A stretch of 64,000 nucleotides of DNA from Damh-18 sp964570795 (GTDB lineage Bacteria; Patescibacteriota; Minisyncoccia; Phycocordibacterales; UBA918), in NCBI GenBank assembly GCA_964570795.1, contig CAZMYZ010000004.1, forward strand, positions 3,861-67,860. Reading direction: 5' to 3'. Positions within the stretch are counted from its first letter, which is position 1; every line of letters starts with the position of its first letter. The notes below the pieces were generated by a model, which made no database searches, had not been told where the DNA came from, and saw nothing but the letters and a program-made list of their open reading frames with translations. Below, one piece after another: positions 34,934 to 43,937 of this stretch. The position numbers and the translations under genes were made by a program.

Positions 34934-35908
34934 TTATTCTAAGGCCACTTGATTCTCGGGCGTTTCCCCTGCAAGAAAATCAATCACATTCTGTGCGGCC
35001 ATGACTGACATCTTTCCACGAGTCTCATCAGAGGCTGAGGCGGTGTGGGGGGTGATCACCACATTTGAGAGTGCAGCAAGACCTTTGGCGAGTGCGGGCT
35101 CATGCTCGTATACGTCGAGTCCCGCTCCACGAATGACACCTGTCTGGAGTGCAACAACAAGTGCATCCTCGTCCACTACTGGCCCACGAGACGTATTGAG
35201 AAGATATGCCGACGGTTTCATGAGCGCGAGGCGCTCTGCGTTGATGAGATGCTCGGTGGTAGGCAGAAGCGGAACATGAATGGACACCACATCAGCCGAA
35301 GCAAGAAGCGCTTCAGGCGAATCCATGAATGTTGCTTTGCAATCCTTTTCAAGTACCGGCATAGGTGCCACATCGTAATATGCAATCTGCATACCAAGGC
35401 CGTGGTGCGCACGGAGCGCCACCTCATAGCCAATGCGCCCCGCACCAAGAATGCCGAGAGTCTTCCCCTTCACATCAGTGCCCAGAAGTAACTCTGGCCC
35501 CCACCCCACATACTTCCCTGCACGAGTAAATACATCTGACTCAGGAATACGGTGCACCACCGCAAGCATGAGTGCAATGGTAAATTCTGCGACAGTGTCG
35601 GTAAGGACTCCAGGGGTGTTGGTAATCGTCACTCCGGCCGCCTTTGCATCTTCGAGGTTGATATTGTTGTACCCTACCGCGTAATTCGCAAATACCTTTG
35701 CTGTCGGTACCGCATCAAAGACTTCTTTATTAATAGTATCGGTAAGAAGACAAATGACCGCATCGTACTGCTTTGTACTCACCGCACTCACAAGTTCTTT
35801 TGGAGTAAGGACGCCATCCTTGGTACTCACGTCCACTGTGTGTCCTGCAGCGCGAAGGAGATTGATACCTATTTCGGGAATATGACGTGTAATGTAAATG
35901 AGTGCCAT
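34934..35908 (-). CDS. D-isomer-specific 2-hydroxyacid dehydrogenase
   Basis: 324 aa from Met at 35908. NAD(P)-dependent oxidoreductase of the glyoxylate/hydroxypyruvate reductase or phosphoglycerate dehydrogenase group: Rossmann GxGxxG in LGILGAGRIGYEVALRA, catalytic Arg in LLNTSRGPVVDEDAL, Glu in GLDVYEHEP, His in NVVITPHTASA. No C-terminal ACT domain, which argues against a regulated serine-pathway enzyme. The start codon follows -10 TACAAT by five bases. Divergent from the PfkB kinase, sharing an ~80-base promoter region. Substrate undetermined. Confidence 0.9.
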   Translation of the reverse strand: MALIYITRHIPEIGINLLRAAGHTVDVSTKDGVLTPKELVSAVSTKQYDAVICLLTDTINKEVFDAVPTAKVFANYAVGYNNINLEDAKAAGVTITNTPGVLTDTVAEFTIALMLAVVHRIPESDVFTRAGKYVGWGPELLLGTDVKGKTLGILGAGRIGYEVALRAHHGLGMQIAYYDVAPMPVLEKDCKATFMDSPEALLASADVVSIHVPLLPTTEHLINAERLALMKPSAYLLNTSRGPVVDEDALVVALQTGVIRGAGLDVYEHEPALAKGLAALSNVVITPHTASASDETRGKMSVMAAQNVIDFLAGETPENQVALE

Positions 35909-35975
35909 AGTAAATTGTATTGTTACTCTGTCTAATAGTCCCACCCACTATACCATGATGCGAAGTGGAGGATGG

Positions 35976-35981
35976 TACAAT
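35976..35981 (+). promoter_or_regulatory. extended -10 of the PfkB kinase gene
   Basis: TGG-TACAAT nine bases before ATG at 35991. This makes the in-frame ATG at 35898 a false start. Confidence 0.6.
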
Positions 35982-35990
35982 GCTGTCATT

Positions 35991-36992
35991 ATGGATCAAC
36001 AATATGATTTCGTTGCCATCGGCGACACAACCGTAGACGCTTTTATTGAATTATCACAAGAAGATGCAAAAGTAACTGTCGACGAAAAGACTGGCCGCAA
36101 AAAACTTGAAATGGCTTTCGGTGGCAAACTCCCCTACAAAGATGTTGTGGTGGTAAACGCCGTAGGTAATTCAGCGAATGCTTCCGTGGCAGCACACCGT
36201 CTTGGCCTCCGCGCAGCACTCGTTTCAAGCCTCGGACATGACCGTAACGGAAGTGACTGCCTCGACACCTTACGCAAAGAAGGTATTGATACCGACTATG
36301 TAAAAATTCACGAAGGCAAAAAAACCAATTATCACTATATTCTCCGCTACGGTGCAGAGCGCACTATTCTTATCAAGCACGAGGAGTTCCCCTACCAACT
36401 TCCAGACTTCCCCACACCACCTCGTTTCCTCTATTTCTCCTCGATTGGCGAAAACGGTGTTGCCTTCCACCATGAAGTAGCAAAATATGTTGCAGCACAC
36501 CCTGAAACAAAACTTGCCTTTCAGCCAGGCACCTTCCAGATTCGCCTCGGCTACGAAGAACTCAAGGATCTCTATGCGGTGACTGAAGTCTTTTTCTGCA
36601 ACAAAGAAGAGGCGCAGGAAATTCTTAAAACTGAAGAACAGAGCATCCCTGCCCTCCTCCGTATGATGAAAGCGCTCGGACCAAAGATTCCGGTGATTAC
36701 CGATGGTCCAAATGGCGCATTCGCACTCGAGGGTGACACTGCATGGTATATGCCTATGTACCCAGACCCCAAAGAGCCAGTCTCCCGCACTGGTGCCGGC
36801 GACTCGTTCTCCTCTACCTTTGTGAGCGCACTTATTCTCGGACACGATGTGAAAACCGCACTCGCATGGGGACCTATTAACTCCATGTCAGTGGTGCAGT
36901 ATATTGGTGCACAAAACGGGCTCCTCACTAAAGAAAAGATTCAAGAATATCTAAAGACTGCCCCTGCAAACTACGTTGCAAAGATAGTGTAA
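35991..36992 (+). CDS. PfkB-family carbohydrate/nucleoside kinase
   Basis: 333 aa. Ribokinase fold: N-terminal GDTTVDAFIEL, the NSANASVAAHRLGLRAALVS region (sugar-binding glycine motif altered to GNSANAS), and the C-terminal PfkB signature RTGAGDSFSSTFVSALIL with the catalytic Asp of GAGD. The anion-hole region ends in GPINSMSVVQYIGAQ. Sugar specificity is not clear; ribokinase, fructokinase or adenosine kinase are all possible. It sits beside pentose-phosphate genes and is followed by terminator 37005-37039. Confidence 0.9.
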   Translation: MDQQYDFVAIGDTTVDAFIELSQEDAKVTVDEKTGRKKLEMAFGGKLPYKDVVVVNAVGNSANASVAAHRLGLRAALVSSLGHDRNGSDCLDTLRKEGIDTDYVKIHEGKKTNYHYILRYGAERTILIKHEEFPYQLPDFPTPPRFLYFSSIGENGVAFHHEVAKYVAAHPETKLAFQPGTFQIRLGYEELKDLYAVTEVFFCNKEEAQEILKTEEQSIPALLRMMKALGPKIPVITDGPNGAFALEGDTAWYMPMYPDPKEPVSRTGAGDSFSSTFVSALILGHDVKTALAWGPINSMSVVQYIGAQNGLLTKEKIQEYLKTAPANYVAKIV

Positions 36993-37004
36993 GAACACAA
37001 CGAT

Positions 37005-37039
37005 AAATCCCCCGGGCGCCGCAGGCGCCCGGGGGATTT
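37005..37039. terminator. bidirectional terminator PfkB / transketolase
   Basis: 16-bp perfect stem (AAATCCCCCGGGCGCC and complement), GCA loop, between convergent genes. Confidence 0.9.
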
Positions 37040-37053
37040 TCCATGTATATTTT

Positions 37054-38055
37054 CTACCCCACAAACTTCTCTGCTTCGCGTGCGATAGACGCACTGTCAA
37101 TGCCATAGCATGCAAAGAGTTCTTCGGGAGTACCCGACTGTCCAAAGACATCATTCACACCGAGACGCAAAATCTTTGTAGGACGCACGAGACTCAAGTG
37201 CTCTGCAATAGCGCTCCCCAAGCCCCCAACACGCTGGTGCTCTTCTACCGTGACAAGCACGTCATGTGTCTCGCTAAAGCGCTCCACTGCTTCAGTATCA
37301 AGTGGCTTTATGGTGGCTACATGGAGTACCGACGCACCAATACCGCGTTCATTGAGCATCTTTGCCGCAACGAGTGCCTGGTAGGTCATAATACCAGTTG
37401 AAATAATACCTACTGTTTTTGTATGTGCGGGTGATTTCGTGTAAAAGACCTCTGCCTTTCCAATAGCAAATGGAGTGCCTGAAGTGGTAATACGCGGACT
37501 TGCCTCACGCGCAAGACGCATATATGCAGGGCCAACATACTTTGCCATAGCGAGTGTTGCCTTCTTTGCTTCATCATAGTCACACGGAGCAATCACGACC
37601 ATACGCGGAATGATGCGCATGGTTGCCAAATCTTCCACTGCTTGATGCGTCGCACCATCAGGCCCCACTGAGACGCCAGCGTGTGCACCAATAATTTTGA
37701 CGTTCGCGCCATTATAGGCAATTGTCGTACGAATTTGCTCCCAGTTACGTCCTGGTGAAAATGCTGCGTATGATGCAAAAAATGGAATCTTCCCCATTGC
37801 TGCCATGCCCGCCGCCACTGAAGCGAGATTTTGTTCTGCAATCCCTATCTGCACAAATCGCTTTGGAAATGCTTCTGCAAACACATTCGTCTTTGTGGAA
37901 GAGGTGAGGTCTGCAGAAAGCGCGACAATACGTACGTCCGCCTCCCCCGCTTCTTTGAGCCCATCACCGTAGCCATTACGATTCGGTGCTGTTTCAACAT
38001 TCGCGTTGAAGATATTTGGATTCAGATGTGATGCGATATTATTCCCCATATTCAT
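37054..38055 (-). CDS. transketolase, C-terminal subunit
   Basis: 333 aa from Met at 38055 (or 38049); both lie close to the end of the N-terminal-subunit gene, giving a short overlap. Contains the pyrimidine-binding domain of TPP enzymes (RFVQIGIAEQNLASVAAGMA with the catalytic Glu, and GVSVGPDGATHQ) and the C-terminal domain (VEEHQRVGGLGSAIAE). Together with 38039-38938 it makes one transketolase split into two chains, as seen in archaea and many streamlined bacteria. Confidence 0.93.
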   Translation of the reverse strand: MNMGNNIASHLNPNIFNANVETAPNRNGYGDGLKEAGEADVRIVALSADLTSSTKTNVFAEAFPKRFVQIGIAEQNLASVAAGMAAMGKIPFFASYAAFSPGRNWEQIRTTIAYNGANVKIIGAHAGVSVGPDGATHQAVEDLATMRIIPRMVVIAPCDYDEAKKATLAMAKYVGPAYMRLAREASPRITTSGTPFAIGKAEVFYTKSPAHTKTVGIISTGIMTYQALVAAKMLNERGIGASVLHVATIKPLDTEAVERFSETHDVLVTVEEHQRVGGLGSAIAEHLSLVRPTKILRLGVNDVFGQSGTPEELFACYGIDSASIAREAEKFVG

Positions 38056-38938
38056 GCATGTGAAGGTGACCATTAAGAGTACGTAGTTTCTTGAGTGCGA
38101 CACTGGCCTGTTCGCTCTTTACCACCTTATCCTCGGGGCCGAGGCCAGGAGGATTACCGTGCCACCTAAAATCGCGTTCAAAAACATCCACCCCTTTTGA
38201 AGGAATCGTATGCGCAATAATGATGGAAGGCTGTCCATACACCGCATGTGCCTTCCCGATAGCATCGTTCACGGCACGGATATTGTGCCCATCAACTTCC
38301 TGCACATCCCAATTGAATGATTCAAACTTTTCACGAAGTGGCTCAAGCGGCATGACGTCTTTGGTAAAGCCATCAATCTGAATACCATTTCTGTCTACAA
38401 TCGCCACTACATTATTGAGTCCTTCCTTCCCTGCAAGCATCATCGCTTCCCATATCTGTCCGCAATCGAGTTCGCCATCCCCCATGATGCAATAGAAAAA
38501 CTTTGAAGAGTAGGGATTGTCGATACGCTCTGCAAGTGCCATTCCGACTGCTTGTGAAAGCCCTGAGCCAAGCGGCCCTGAACTCGTTTCGATACCGGGA
38601 AGTATTTCCGTATGCGGATGCCCCTGAAGGCGTGAGCCAAACTTGCGCAATGTAAGCAGTTCTTCTACCGGAAAGTACCCTGCATGTGCCATCGTGGCAT
38701 AGAGCCCTGGGCAAATGTGCCCATTTGAAAGAATCACTCTGTCGCGATCTGCCCAATAGGGATCCTTTGGATTATGCTTCAGCACCTCAAAGTAGAGGAG
38801 TGTAAAAATATCGGCCATCCCAAGTGGGCCTGCGGTGTGCCCACTCTTCGCTTCAACGAGCATCTCGATAATGCTTTGTCGAATTTCATTCGCTTTTATT
38901 TCAAGCTCGTGAACTTCTGTATCAGAAAGATAATGCAT
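38039..38938 (-). CDS. transketolase, N-terminal subunit
   Basis: 299 aa. Thiamine-diphosphate-binding half: SGHTAGPLGMADI, HICPGLYA, SSGPLGSGLSQAVG and the TPP motif GDGELDCGQIWEAMMLAGKE ... NVVAIVDRNGIQIDG. Transfers two-carbon units between sugar phosphates in the non-oxidative pentose phosphate pathway. -10 TATACT eight bases before the ATG. Confidence 0.93.
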   Translation of the reverse strand: MHYLSDTEVHELEIKANEIRQSIIEMLVEAKSGHTAGPLGMADIFTLLYFEVLKHNPKDPYWADRDRVILSNGHICPGLYATMAHAGYFPVEELLTLRKFGSRLQGHPHTEILPGIETSSGPLGSGLSQAVGMALAERIDNPYSSKFFYCIMGDGELDCGQIWEAMMLAGKEGLNNVVAIVDRNGIQIDGFTKDVMPLEPLREKFESFNWDVQEVDGHNIRAVNDAIGKAHAVYGQPSIIIAHTIPSKGVDVFERDFRWHGNPPGLGPEDKVVKSEQASVALKKLRTLNGHLHMHEYGE

Positions 38939-38946
38939 ATAGCGCT

Positions 38947-38952
38947 AGTATA
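38947..38952 (-). promoter_or_regulatory. -10 box of the transketolase operon
   Basis: TATACT eight bases before the ATG at 38938; weak -35. Confidence 0.5.
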
Positions 38953-39062
38953 CCGTGTATACATGCATGTGCGGAGTGATGTGTGTTAATTACCAATTAG
39001 TCTTGATAATGCATGATGCTTCAAAAATTCTTTTTCAGCACGAACTTGAAAAAACCACGCAT

Positions 39063-39105
39063 AAGACTAAAAATCTCAATCCGAAGGATTGAGATTTTTA
39101 GTCTT
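39063..39105. terminator. rpe-side terminator
   Basis: 20-bp perfect stem (AAGACTAAAAATCTCAATCC and complement), GAA loop, between rpe and the transketolase promoter. Confidence 0.8.
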
Positions 39106-39205
39106 TGCTATGCTCGCGCTGTGTGCGCTTGCGCAATGCTTTTTTAAAGTTGTGCTTTAACGAATTTTTATATGACCCATTTAAGAACTTTTTGACGTAC
39201 TGCTT

Positions 39206-39868
39206 TTACGCGGCAATTGCAAAAAGTGCGGCGAGTGTATTGTATGCTTCCTCGGGATTTTCTTGTTTCAAAATTGCTGAACCTGAGACGCATCTATTTG
39301 CACCCGCATGAGCAAGCCTTCCTACTGTCTCCGCATTTACACTTCCATCAATACTAATGAGGAGTGTGGGGTACGCGGCGCGGAGTGTCACAATGCGCGT
39401 GAGTACGCGCTCATCAAATGGCTGCCCTTGTGAGCCTATATGTGCAATACCCATAAGTTGTACATAATCTGCATGAGCAATGACATCGGTAAGTGTCTCA
39501 AGGGGTGTGTCGTTATTAATTGAAAATCCTAATTTGAAATCGAGTTCTTTTTTGAGTACGAGTATCTTTTCAAAGTCGTGCACACTTTCGAGATGCACCA
39601 CCACACGTCGTGCCCCTGCCTGTACGTACTCCCTGAGCACTGCCTCAGGCTCCACAAGCATTAAATCCACCTCCACCAAGGTCTCCGAGGTTATAGGCGC
39701 AAGGTCCGCAATCGGTGCACCTTCAACATATGGCCATGAGGTAAAGGGCACAAAAACGCCATCGACAATATCTACTTGTACCTCGTGAGTGAAAGGGGCG
39801 ACAATACCTATCGACTCTTTAAGGTGTTCGAGTGATGTGGGGATGATGGCAGGGACAATAGGTGACAT
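39206..39868 (-). CDS. rpe: ribulose-phosphate 3-epimerase
   Basis: 220 aa TIM barrel. Active-site pattern visible: VQVDIVDGVFVPF (Asp), VVVHLES (His region), the LGFSINNDTPLETL loop, and the C-terminal ISIDGSVNAETVGRLAHAGANRCVSGSAIL phosphate-binding block. The second metal-ligand region is less canonical than in E. coli, so a related epimerase is a weak alternative. Starts 6 bases after rpiB in the gap-rpiB-rpe cluster. Confidence 0.88.
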   Translation of the reverse strand: MSPIVPAIIPTSLEHLKESIGIVAPFTHEVQVDIVDGVFVPFTSWPYVEGAPIADLAPITSETLVEVDLMLVEPEAVLREYVQAGARRVVVHLESVHDFEKILVLKKELDFKLGFSINNDTPLETLTDVIAHADYVQLMGIAHIGSQGQPFDERVLTRIVTLRAAYPTLLISIDGSVNAETVGRLAHAGANRCVSGSAILKQENPEEAYNTLAALFAIAA

Positions 39869-39874
39869 AGAATA

Positions 39875-40321
39875 TTAGTTATCAATCTGTGCGATGCGAC
39901 GTACATGACGTTCATCCTGGGTAAAGGGTGTACTAAGCCACAGCGCAACTGCCTCCTTTGCTTCTTCGACACTCACAAAACGACCACCAAAGGAAAGAAT
40001 ATTTGCATCATTATGCTCGCGCGAGAGACGAATAATTTCAGGTTGTCCACCGTAGTATACGACTGCACGTACATGCGGAAAGCGATTAGCGACAATCGCT
40101 TCCCCCTGTCCTGAACCACCAAAGATAATCGCTTTTGCATCAGTAGGATTTAGAGAAACTGCGCGTGCAGCCGCCTGCATAAATGCAGGATAGTCATCAT
40201 TGGGGTCGAGTGTCTCAGCACCACAATCCACCACCTCGTACCCGAGTTCTTCCCGGACATACGGAATGATTTGTTCTTTAAGCGGAAAGCCGGCATGGTC
40301 GGTAGCAATATAAATTTTCAT
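39875..40321 (-). CDS. rpiB: ribose-5-phosphate isomerase B, glutamate-type active site
   Basis: 148 aa, RpiB/LacA family: IYIATDHAGFPLKEQI, GAETLDPNDDYP and EHNDANILSFGGRFV. The catalytic-loop motif is GGSGQGEAIVANR, with Ser and Glu where E. coli RpiB has Cys (CGTGIG). This matches the actinobacterial form, in which Glu acts as base. Interconverts ribose-5-P and ribulose-5-P. Lies 12 bases after gap and 6 before rpe. Confidence 0.92.
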   Translation of the reverse strand: MKIYIATDHAGFPLKEQIIPYVREELGYEVVDCGAETLDPNDDYPAFMQAAARAVSLNPTDAKAIIFGGSGQGEAIVANRFPHVRAVVYYGGQPEIIRLSREHNDANILSFGGRFVSVEEAKEAVALWLSTPFTQDERHVRRIAQIDN

Positions 40322-40333
40322 ACGGAAAGAGAA

Positions 40334-41368
40334 TTATGATTTCGAGAGTAATGTGGCGATGTGCGCAACGTGATTAATAAGGGTGCTCGTGTACCCTGTT
40401 TCATTATCGTACCATGCGAGTACTTTGACGAGGTTACCGCCTACCACACGGGTAAAGGTGAGATCGGCGATAGACGCCACCTCTGCTCCAATAATGTCAG
40501 AGGATACAATAGGCGCAGTCGTCACCGCAAACTTCCCTTGCCATGGTGCTTGCCCTGCTGCTTTCGTGAGTACTTCATTTACCTCTGCCACCGTGGTGTC
40601 GCGCTTCGCAATAAAGGTGAAGTCGACAATGGAGCCCACCTGTACCGGTACACGAATAGAGATACCATCAAACTTGTCTTTGAGTGCTGTATGGACAAGT
40701 GTCGTGGCGATGGCTGCACCGGTAGACGACGGCACGATGTTTTGTGCTGCCGAACGTCCTTCACGAAAGTCCTTTTTGCTCGGGCCATCCACAAGCGCCT
40801 GGGAAGCGGTGTACGCGTGCACCGTATTCAAGATTGCTTTCTCAATACCAATTGCCTCCTCCAAAATTGCTACGAGCGGGCTTGTTGCATTTGTGGTACA
40901 CGATGCATTTGAAGACACTGTGCATCTAGCGAGTACGTCTTCATTCATACCCATAAGCACGGTCTGTGCGAGCGCGCTATCAACTCCCTCATCCTTAAGT
41001 GGTGCGGTCACCACGACACGCTTCGCACCCGCATCGATATGCACCTTTGCTTTTTCGTATGAGGTAAACACGCCAGTGGATTCTACGACAATATCTATAT
41101 TCTCTTCGCCCCATGGCAGATTCACAAGTTCGCGTTCACTTGTATACAAAATCTTTTTTCCATCTACGATAAGTGCTCCGTCAGCCACCGCGACAGTATA
41201 GGGTACGCGACCGTAGGCGGTGTCGTATTCAAGCAAGTAGGCAAGATTTTTAATATCACCTAAATCATTCACCATCACCACCTCAAAATCGGGGTGCTCG
41301 TACGCCATACGAAAAAAGGTACGTCCAATGCGTCCAAATCCATTTATTGCTACACGAATTTTCTTCAT
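40334..41368 (-). CDS. gap: glyceraldehyde-3-phosphate dehydrogenase
   Basis: 344 aa from Met at 41368 (MKKIRVAINGFGRIGRTFF); the longer ORF to 41521 runs through -10-like sequence and palindrome 41495-41523 and is rejected. Catalytic Cys in SNASCTTNATSPLV, NAD-binding GFGRIGR, DGPSKKDFREGRSAAQNIVPSSTGAA, and C-terminal WYDNETGYTSTLI. Links the pentose phosphate products to lower glycolysis. Confidence 0.97.
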   Translation of the reverse strand: MKKIRVAINGFGRIGRTFFRMAYEHPDFEVVMVNDLGDIKNLAYLLEYDTAYGRVPYTVAVADGALIVDGKKILYTSERELVNLPWGEENIDIVVESTGVFTSYEKAKVHIDAGAKRVVVTAPLKDEGVDSALAQTVLMGMNEDVLARCTVSSNASCTTNATSPLVAILEEAIGIEKAILNTVHAYTASQALVDGPSKKDFREGRSAAQNIVPSSTGAAIATTLVHTALKDKFDGISIRVPVQVGSIVDFTFIAKRDTTVAEVNEVLTKAAGQAPWQGKFAVTTAPIVSSDIIGAEVASIADLTFTRVVGGNLVKVLAWYDNETGYTSTLINHVAHIATLLSKS

Positions 41369-41494
41369 ACAAAATATAAAATTAGTGTATTCAGTATAGC
41401 ATCGTGTATCCCTCGACTCTTCAAAATTACAAACACAAATATACACAGCAACCCTAAAGCCATTCAAGGCCGGACCTTGTACAGATGTATAGGT

Positions 41495-41523
41495 GAATGT
41501 GTGACATCGTAAGTCACACATTC
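41495..41523. repeat. GAC-N7-GTC palindrome P6
   Basis: 11-bp arms GAATGTGTGAC around ATCGTAA, the same loop as P1 and P2 but with unrelated arms. Confidence 0.8.
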
Positions 41524-41536
41524 TGTATGGATTTTT

Positions 41537-41561
41537 ATGGCCGACGTCCGACGTCGGCCAT
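41537..41561. repeat. GAC-N7-GTC palindrome P7
   Basis: 9-bp arms ATGGCCGAC around GTCCGAC, 13 bases from P6 and just 3' of the FN3-protein stop codon. Confidence 0.75.
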
Positions 41562-41573
41562 ATGCAGGGATCC

Positions 41574-43154
41574 CTATTCCTCCCTTCTGCGTACGAGTCG
41601 CCAGCCGAGAAGGGTTAGGGTAATGAGAAGCAAGATAAACCAAATCAAGTACGAAGTGAAGATAGTCCAAAGATACTGTACAAAACTCACCTGCTCAGGT
41701 ACATGTGCAAGGGTGGTGATATGCGCATCGAGCGTACCACCCGCATACCCTATTTGTGCGGTCGTGAAATCAAACACCGACACTGATACCGGAAACTTTC
41801 CACTTACCCCTAGTGGGGCTAGTGTACTCGTGTACAGAGTACGTTCTTTGTTGACTCTGAGTAAAAACTGAAATGTACGCTCATGATCGGTACTGTCGCC
41901 CAAGACAACCAAAATAGTCTTGAGATGCTCCGGCATGAGTGTATAGGGAACTGCAATTGTAAGTTGCTTCGCACCATCAATATCTACAACTCCATCCTCC
42001 ACTCGGAGCGTCACTCCTTCTTGAATAAAGAGAATGTCCTCAAACGAAAGTTGTATCTCGTTTTGTGCGGGGTTTACCATACCCGGTTCTCCCGGGGGCG
42101 TCGTAGACGCCCCCGGGATTGTAGGTATACCAGAAGCACCAAAACGTATCGCCACTACCGCACCTGAGGAAATGTTCCCCAAAGCATCATAACTAAATAC
42201 CGTATAGAACTGTCGCTCTCCTACCACAGCACCCTCATCACGAAAGCCATTAGCAAGTCCTTCATACACCACCCACCCATCAGCAATATCACTTGGGTAA
42301 AAGCGGTCATTCCGCACCACACGGACATACGCAAGGTCGGGGTCTTGGGGTAATTGCCACGAAAGTACCACATCATCTCCCTCGCGCATAGCAGTGAGGT
42401 TGGTCACGTTCCCAGGTGGAAAAATATCATCGGGTTGGAGTGTGGTAAATGTCCCCTCATGAAGGACTCCCTCTCGTCCAAATTTGTCTTTTCCTTCTAT
42501 TACAAAATAATACAAGGTTCCTGGAGTGAGTCCTGCAATCTGTGTTTCATGTCGTTTTACGAGTGCTTGCTCTGCAAGAGAACCAAGTTCATATGAGGTG
42601 GTCTTTCCCCACTTAATCACCGACTGAATATGCATATTCGTCACATACCGAATGATGACTGAATCCTTCTGCGGCAAAATCTCGAGCGAAAGAATAATTT
42701 CATCAAGTGGCGTCAGACGAAATCCATAATTATTCCCTGAAGAACTTGGTGGTGGTACCGGAACACTCAGTGTCGTCGTAGATACCGGTGTGGAAGATGC
42801 GGACTCATTGGCAAAATGATCGTATGCGGTAATGAAGTACGAATAGGTGGTACTCGCTGTAAGGCCAGTGTCTGAATATACAAGCGCAGTAGTGGTGGCT
42901 ATCTGCACATTATCCCGCCACACATGATATCCCATGAGTTCATAATCATCAGTAGAAGGAAGCCATGTAAGGTCAATCTGTGATGAAGCAACCGGTGTCG
43001 CAGTAAGACCTGTTGGTGCAGTAGGGGGCGTAGTGTCCTCCCCCACAAAGGTGCGAATACTAAAATCGTCGGTAATGGCCTGCACTACCACCGTCGGAAA
43101 TATCATACCCAGTATGAGAATGGCGAGTATCCCTGTGTGAAAAAAAGTACGCAT
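41574..43154 (-). CDS. secreted fibronectin-type-III protein with C-terminal membrane helix
   Basis: 526 aa from Met at 43154, 7 bases after the preceding gene. Signal peptide (~1-26); three FN3-like domains: PTAPTGLTATPVASSQIDLTW, then a region with GLTPGTLYYFVIEGKDKFG, then GNVTNLTAMREGDDVVLSWQ; a Pro-rich hinge (IPGASTTPPGEPG); a beta domain; and a C-terminal helix (WFILLLITLTLLGW) with RRREE inside. The hinge is encoded by a perfect GC-rich hairpin (42090-42118), out of keeping with its surroundings. Last gene of the 45724-41574 operon; likely an envelope protein. Confidence 0.8.
   Translation of the reverse strand: MRTFFHTGILAILILGMIFPTVVVQAITDDFSIRTFVGEDTTPPTAPTGLTATPVASSQIDLTWLPSTDDYELMGYHVWRDNVQIATTTALVYSDTGLTASTTYSYFITAYDHFANESASSTPVSTTTLSVPVPPPSSSGNNYGFRLTPLDEIILSLEILPQKDSVIIRYVTNMHIQSVIKWGKTTSYELGSLAEQALVKRHETQIAGLTPGTLYYFVIEGKDKFGREGVLHEGTFTTLQPDDIFPPGNVTNLTAMREGDDVVLSWQLPQDPDLAYVRVVRNDRFYPSDIADGWVVYEGLANGFRDEGAVVGERQFYTVFSYDALGNISSGAVVAIRFGASGIPTIPGASTTPPGEPGMVNPAQNEIQLSFEDILFIQEGVTLRVEDGVVDIDGAKQLTIAVPYTLMPEHLKTILVVLGDSTDHERTFQFLLRVNKERTLYTSTLAPLGVSGKFPVSVSVFDFTTAQIGYAGGTLDAHITTLAHVPEQVSFVQYLWTIFTSYLIWFILLLITLTLLGWRLVRRREE
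42090..42118. repeat. terminator-like palindrome inside the FN3 gene
   Basis: 13-bp perfect arms (TCCCGGGGGCGTC and complement) with GTA loop, in frame, encoding the Pro/Gly/Thr hinge. Same build as the intergenic terminators, but without a U-tract. Confidence 0.7.
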
Positions 43155-43161
43155 AGCACTA

Positions 43162-43929
43162 TTATAATGCAATCGCGGTGAGGGTAGTGGTAGCAATATA
43201 CGTACCACCCGTCTGTACCACGGAGCCACCTATCCCTACACGAAAGTTCACCGTCGTGGTGGAACCGTTTGGTGTGTTTGCCGACATGCGACGCACGATT
43301 TCTACATTACTCGTACTGAGTCCGTCCCAGCACGCTAAATCAGTCTCCTGTGTACCACCGGTACCACAAGCAGAGCCATTGTCTTTAAAGCGCGACGTCA
43401 CATCAACACCCGACGGAGAGTAACCGAGATGGGCATCAGCAGCATTAGTAACAAACGTAAAATCAGGATTTCCTACTGGTGTATAGTCAGGAATAGTGTC
43501 GCTTCCCTTTCGCATTGCAGGACTCTCTGATGCTGCAATGGTTATTTGATATCCTGCTGCACTGTCCGTGGTTACCGTCACCGTGGTAGAACCATTTGCA
43601 ACACCTCCTGATATACCCGGAATAGACGGAGTCATCAGTACTGCAGAGGCAGCAGTCATTGAAATGAAGGTGGTGAGCATCTGCTGATACCCTGCCTTAA
43701 GGTTATAACTCGCGCTCGTGCCATCGCCTGTTGCAATCTCACCCGCAGTAGACTCGAGTGCGTAATTAGTTGATGAAGAAAACCCCCCACCAAAATTCAC
43801 CGAGTCGCTTTGAATACGGTAATTAGTACTCTGCATCACCTGTGCGCTCGTAAGTGAGACACACAAAAGGACTATAGGTGTAAAAATAAGAGCAGTTACT
43901 GCGGTGATAAGCGTATCACGGAGACTCAT
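43162..43929 (-). CDS. secreted WxL-like beta-rich protein
   Basis: 255 aa. Signal peptide (~1-30). The N-terminal STNYRIQSDSVNFGGGFSSSTNYALES segment is an imperfect repeat common in secreted CPR proteins. The rest is Thr/Ser-rich beta sandwich ending GTYIATTTLTAIAL. Layout, size and the final TATLT-like strand resemble WxL-domain proteins, but the Trp-x-Leu motifs are missing. Two cysteine pairs (SACGTGG, DLACWDG) could form disulfides. Paralogous in style to the 45008-45724 protein. Sits 8 bases from each neighbour's end in a four-gene operon. Confidence 0.65.
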   Translation of the reverse strand: MSLRDTLITAVTALIFTPIVLLCVSLTSAQVMQSTNYRIQSDSVNFGGGFSSSTNYALESTAGEIATGDGTSASYNLKAGYQQMLTTFISMTAASAVLMTPSIPGISGGVANGSTTVTVTTDSAAGYQITIAASESPAMRKGSDTIPDYTPVGNPDFTFVTNAADAHLGYSPSGVDVTSRFKDNGSACGTGGTQETDLACWDGLSTSNVEIVRRMSANTPNGSTTTVNFRVGIGGSVVQTGGTYIATTTLTAIAL

Positions 43930-43937
43930 ACGCTTTT

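Noticed and set aside
35898..35990. N-terminal extension of the PfkB kinase
   Set aside because: Contains the extended -10 box and divergent promoter; family alignment starts at 35991.
40383..41201. 272-codon + strand frame opposite gap
   Set aside because: Antisense shadow of a confidently identified gene; composition mirrors it.
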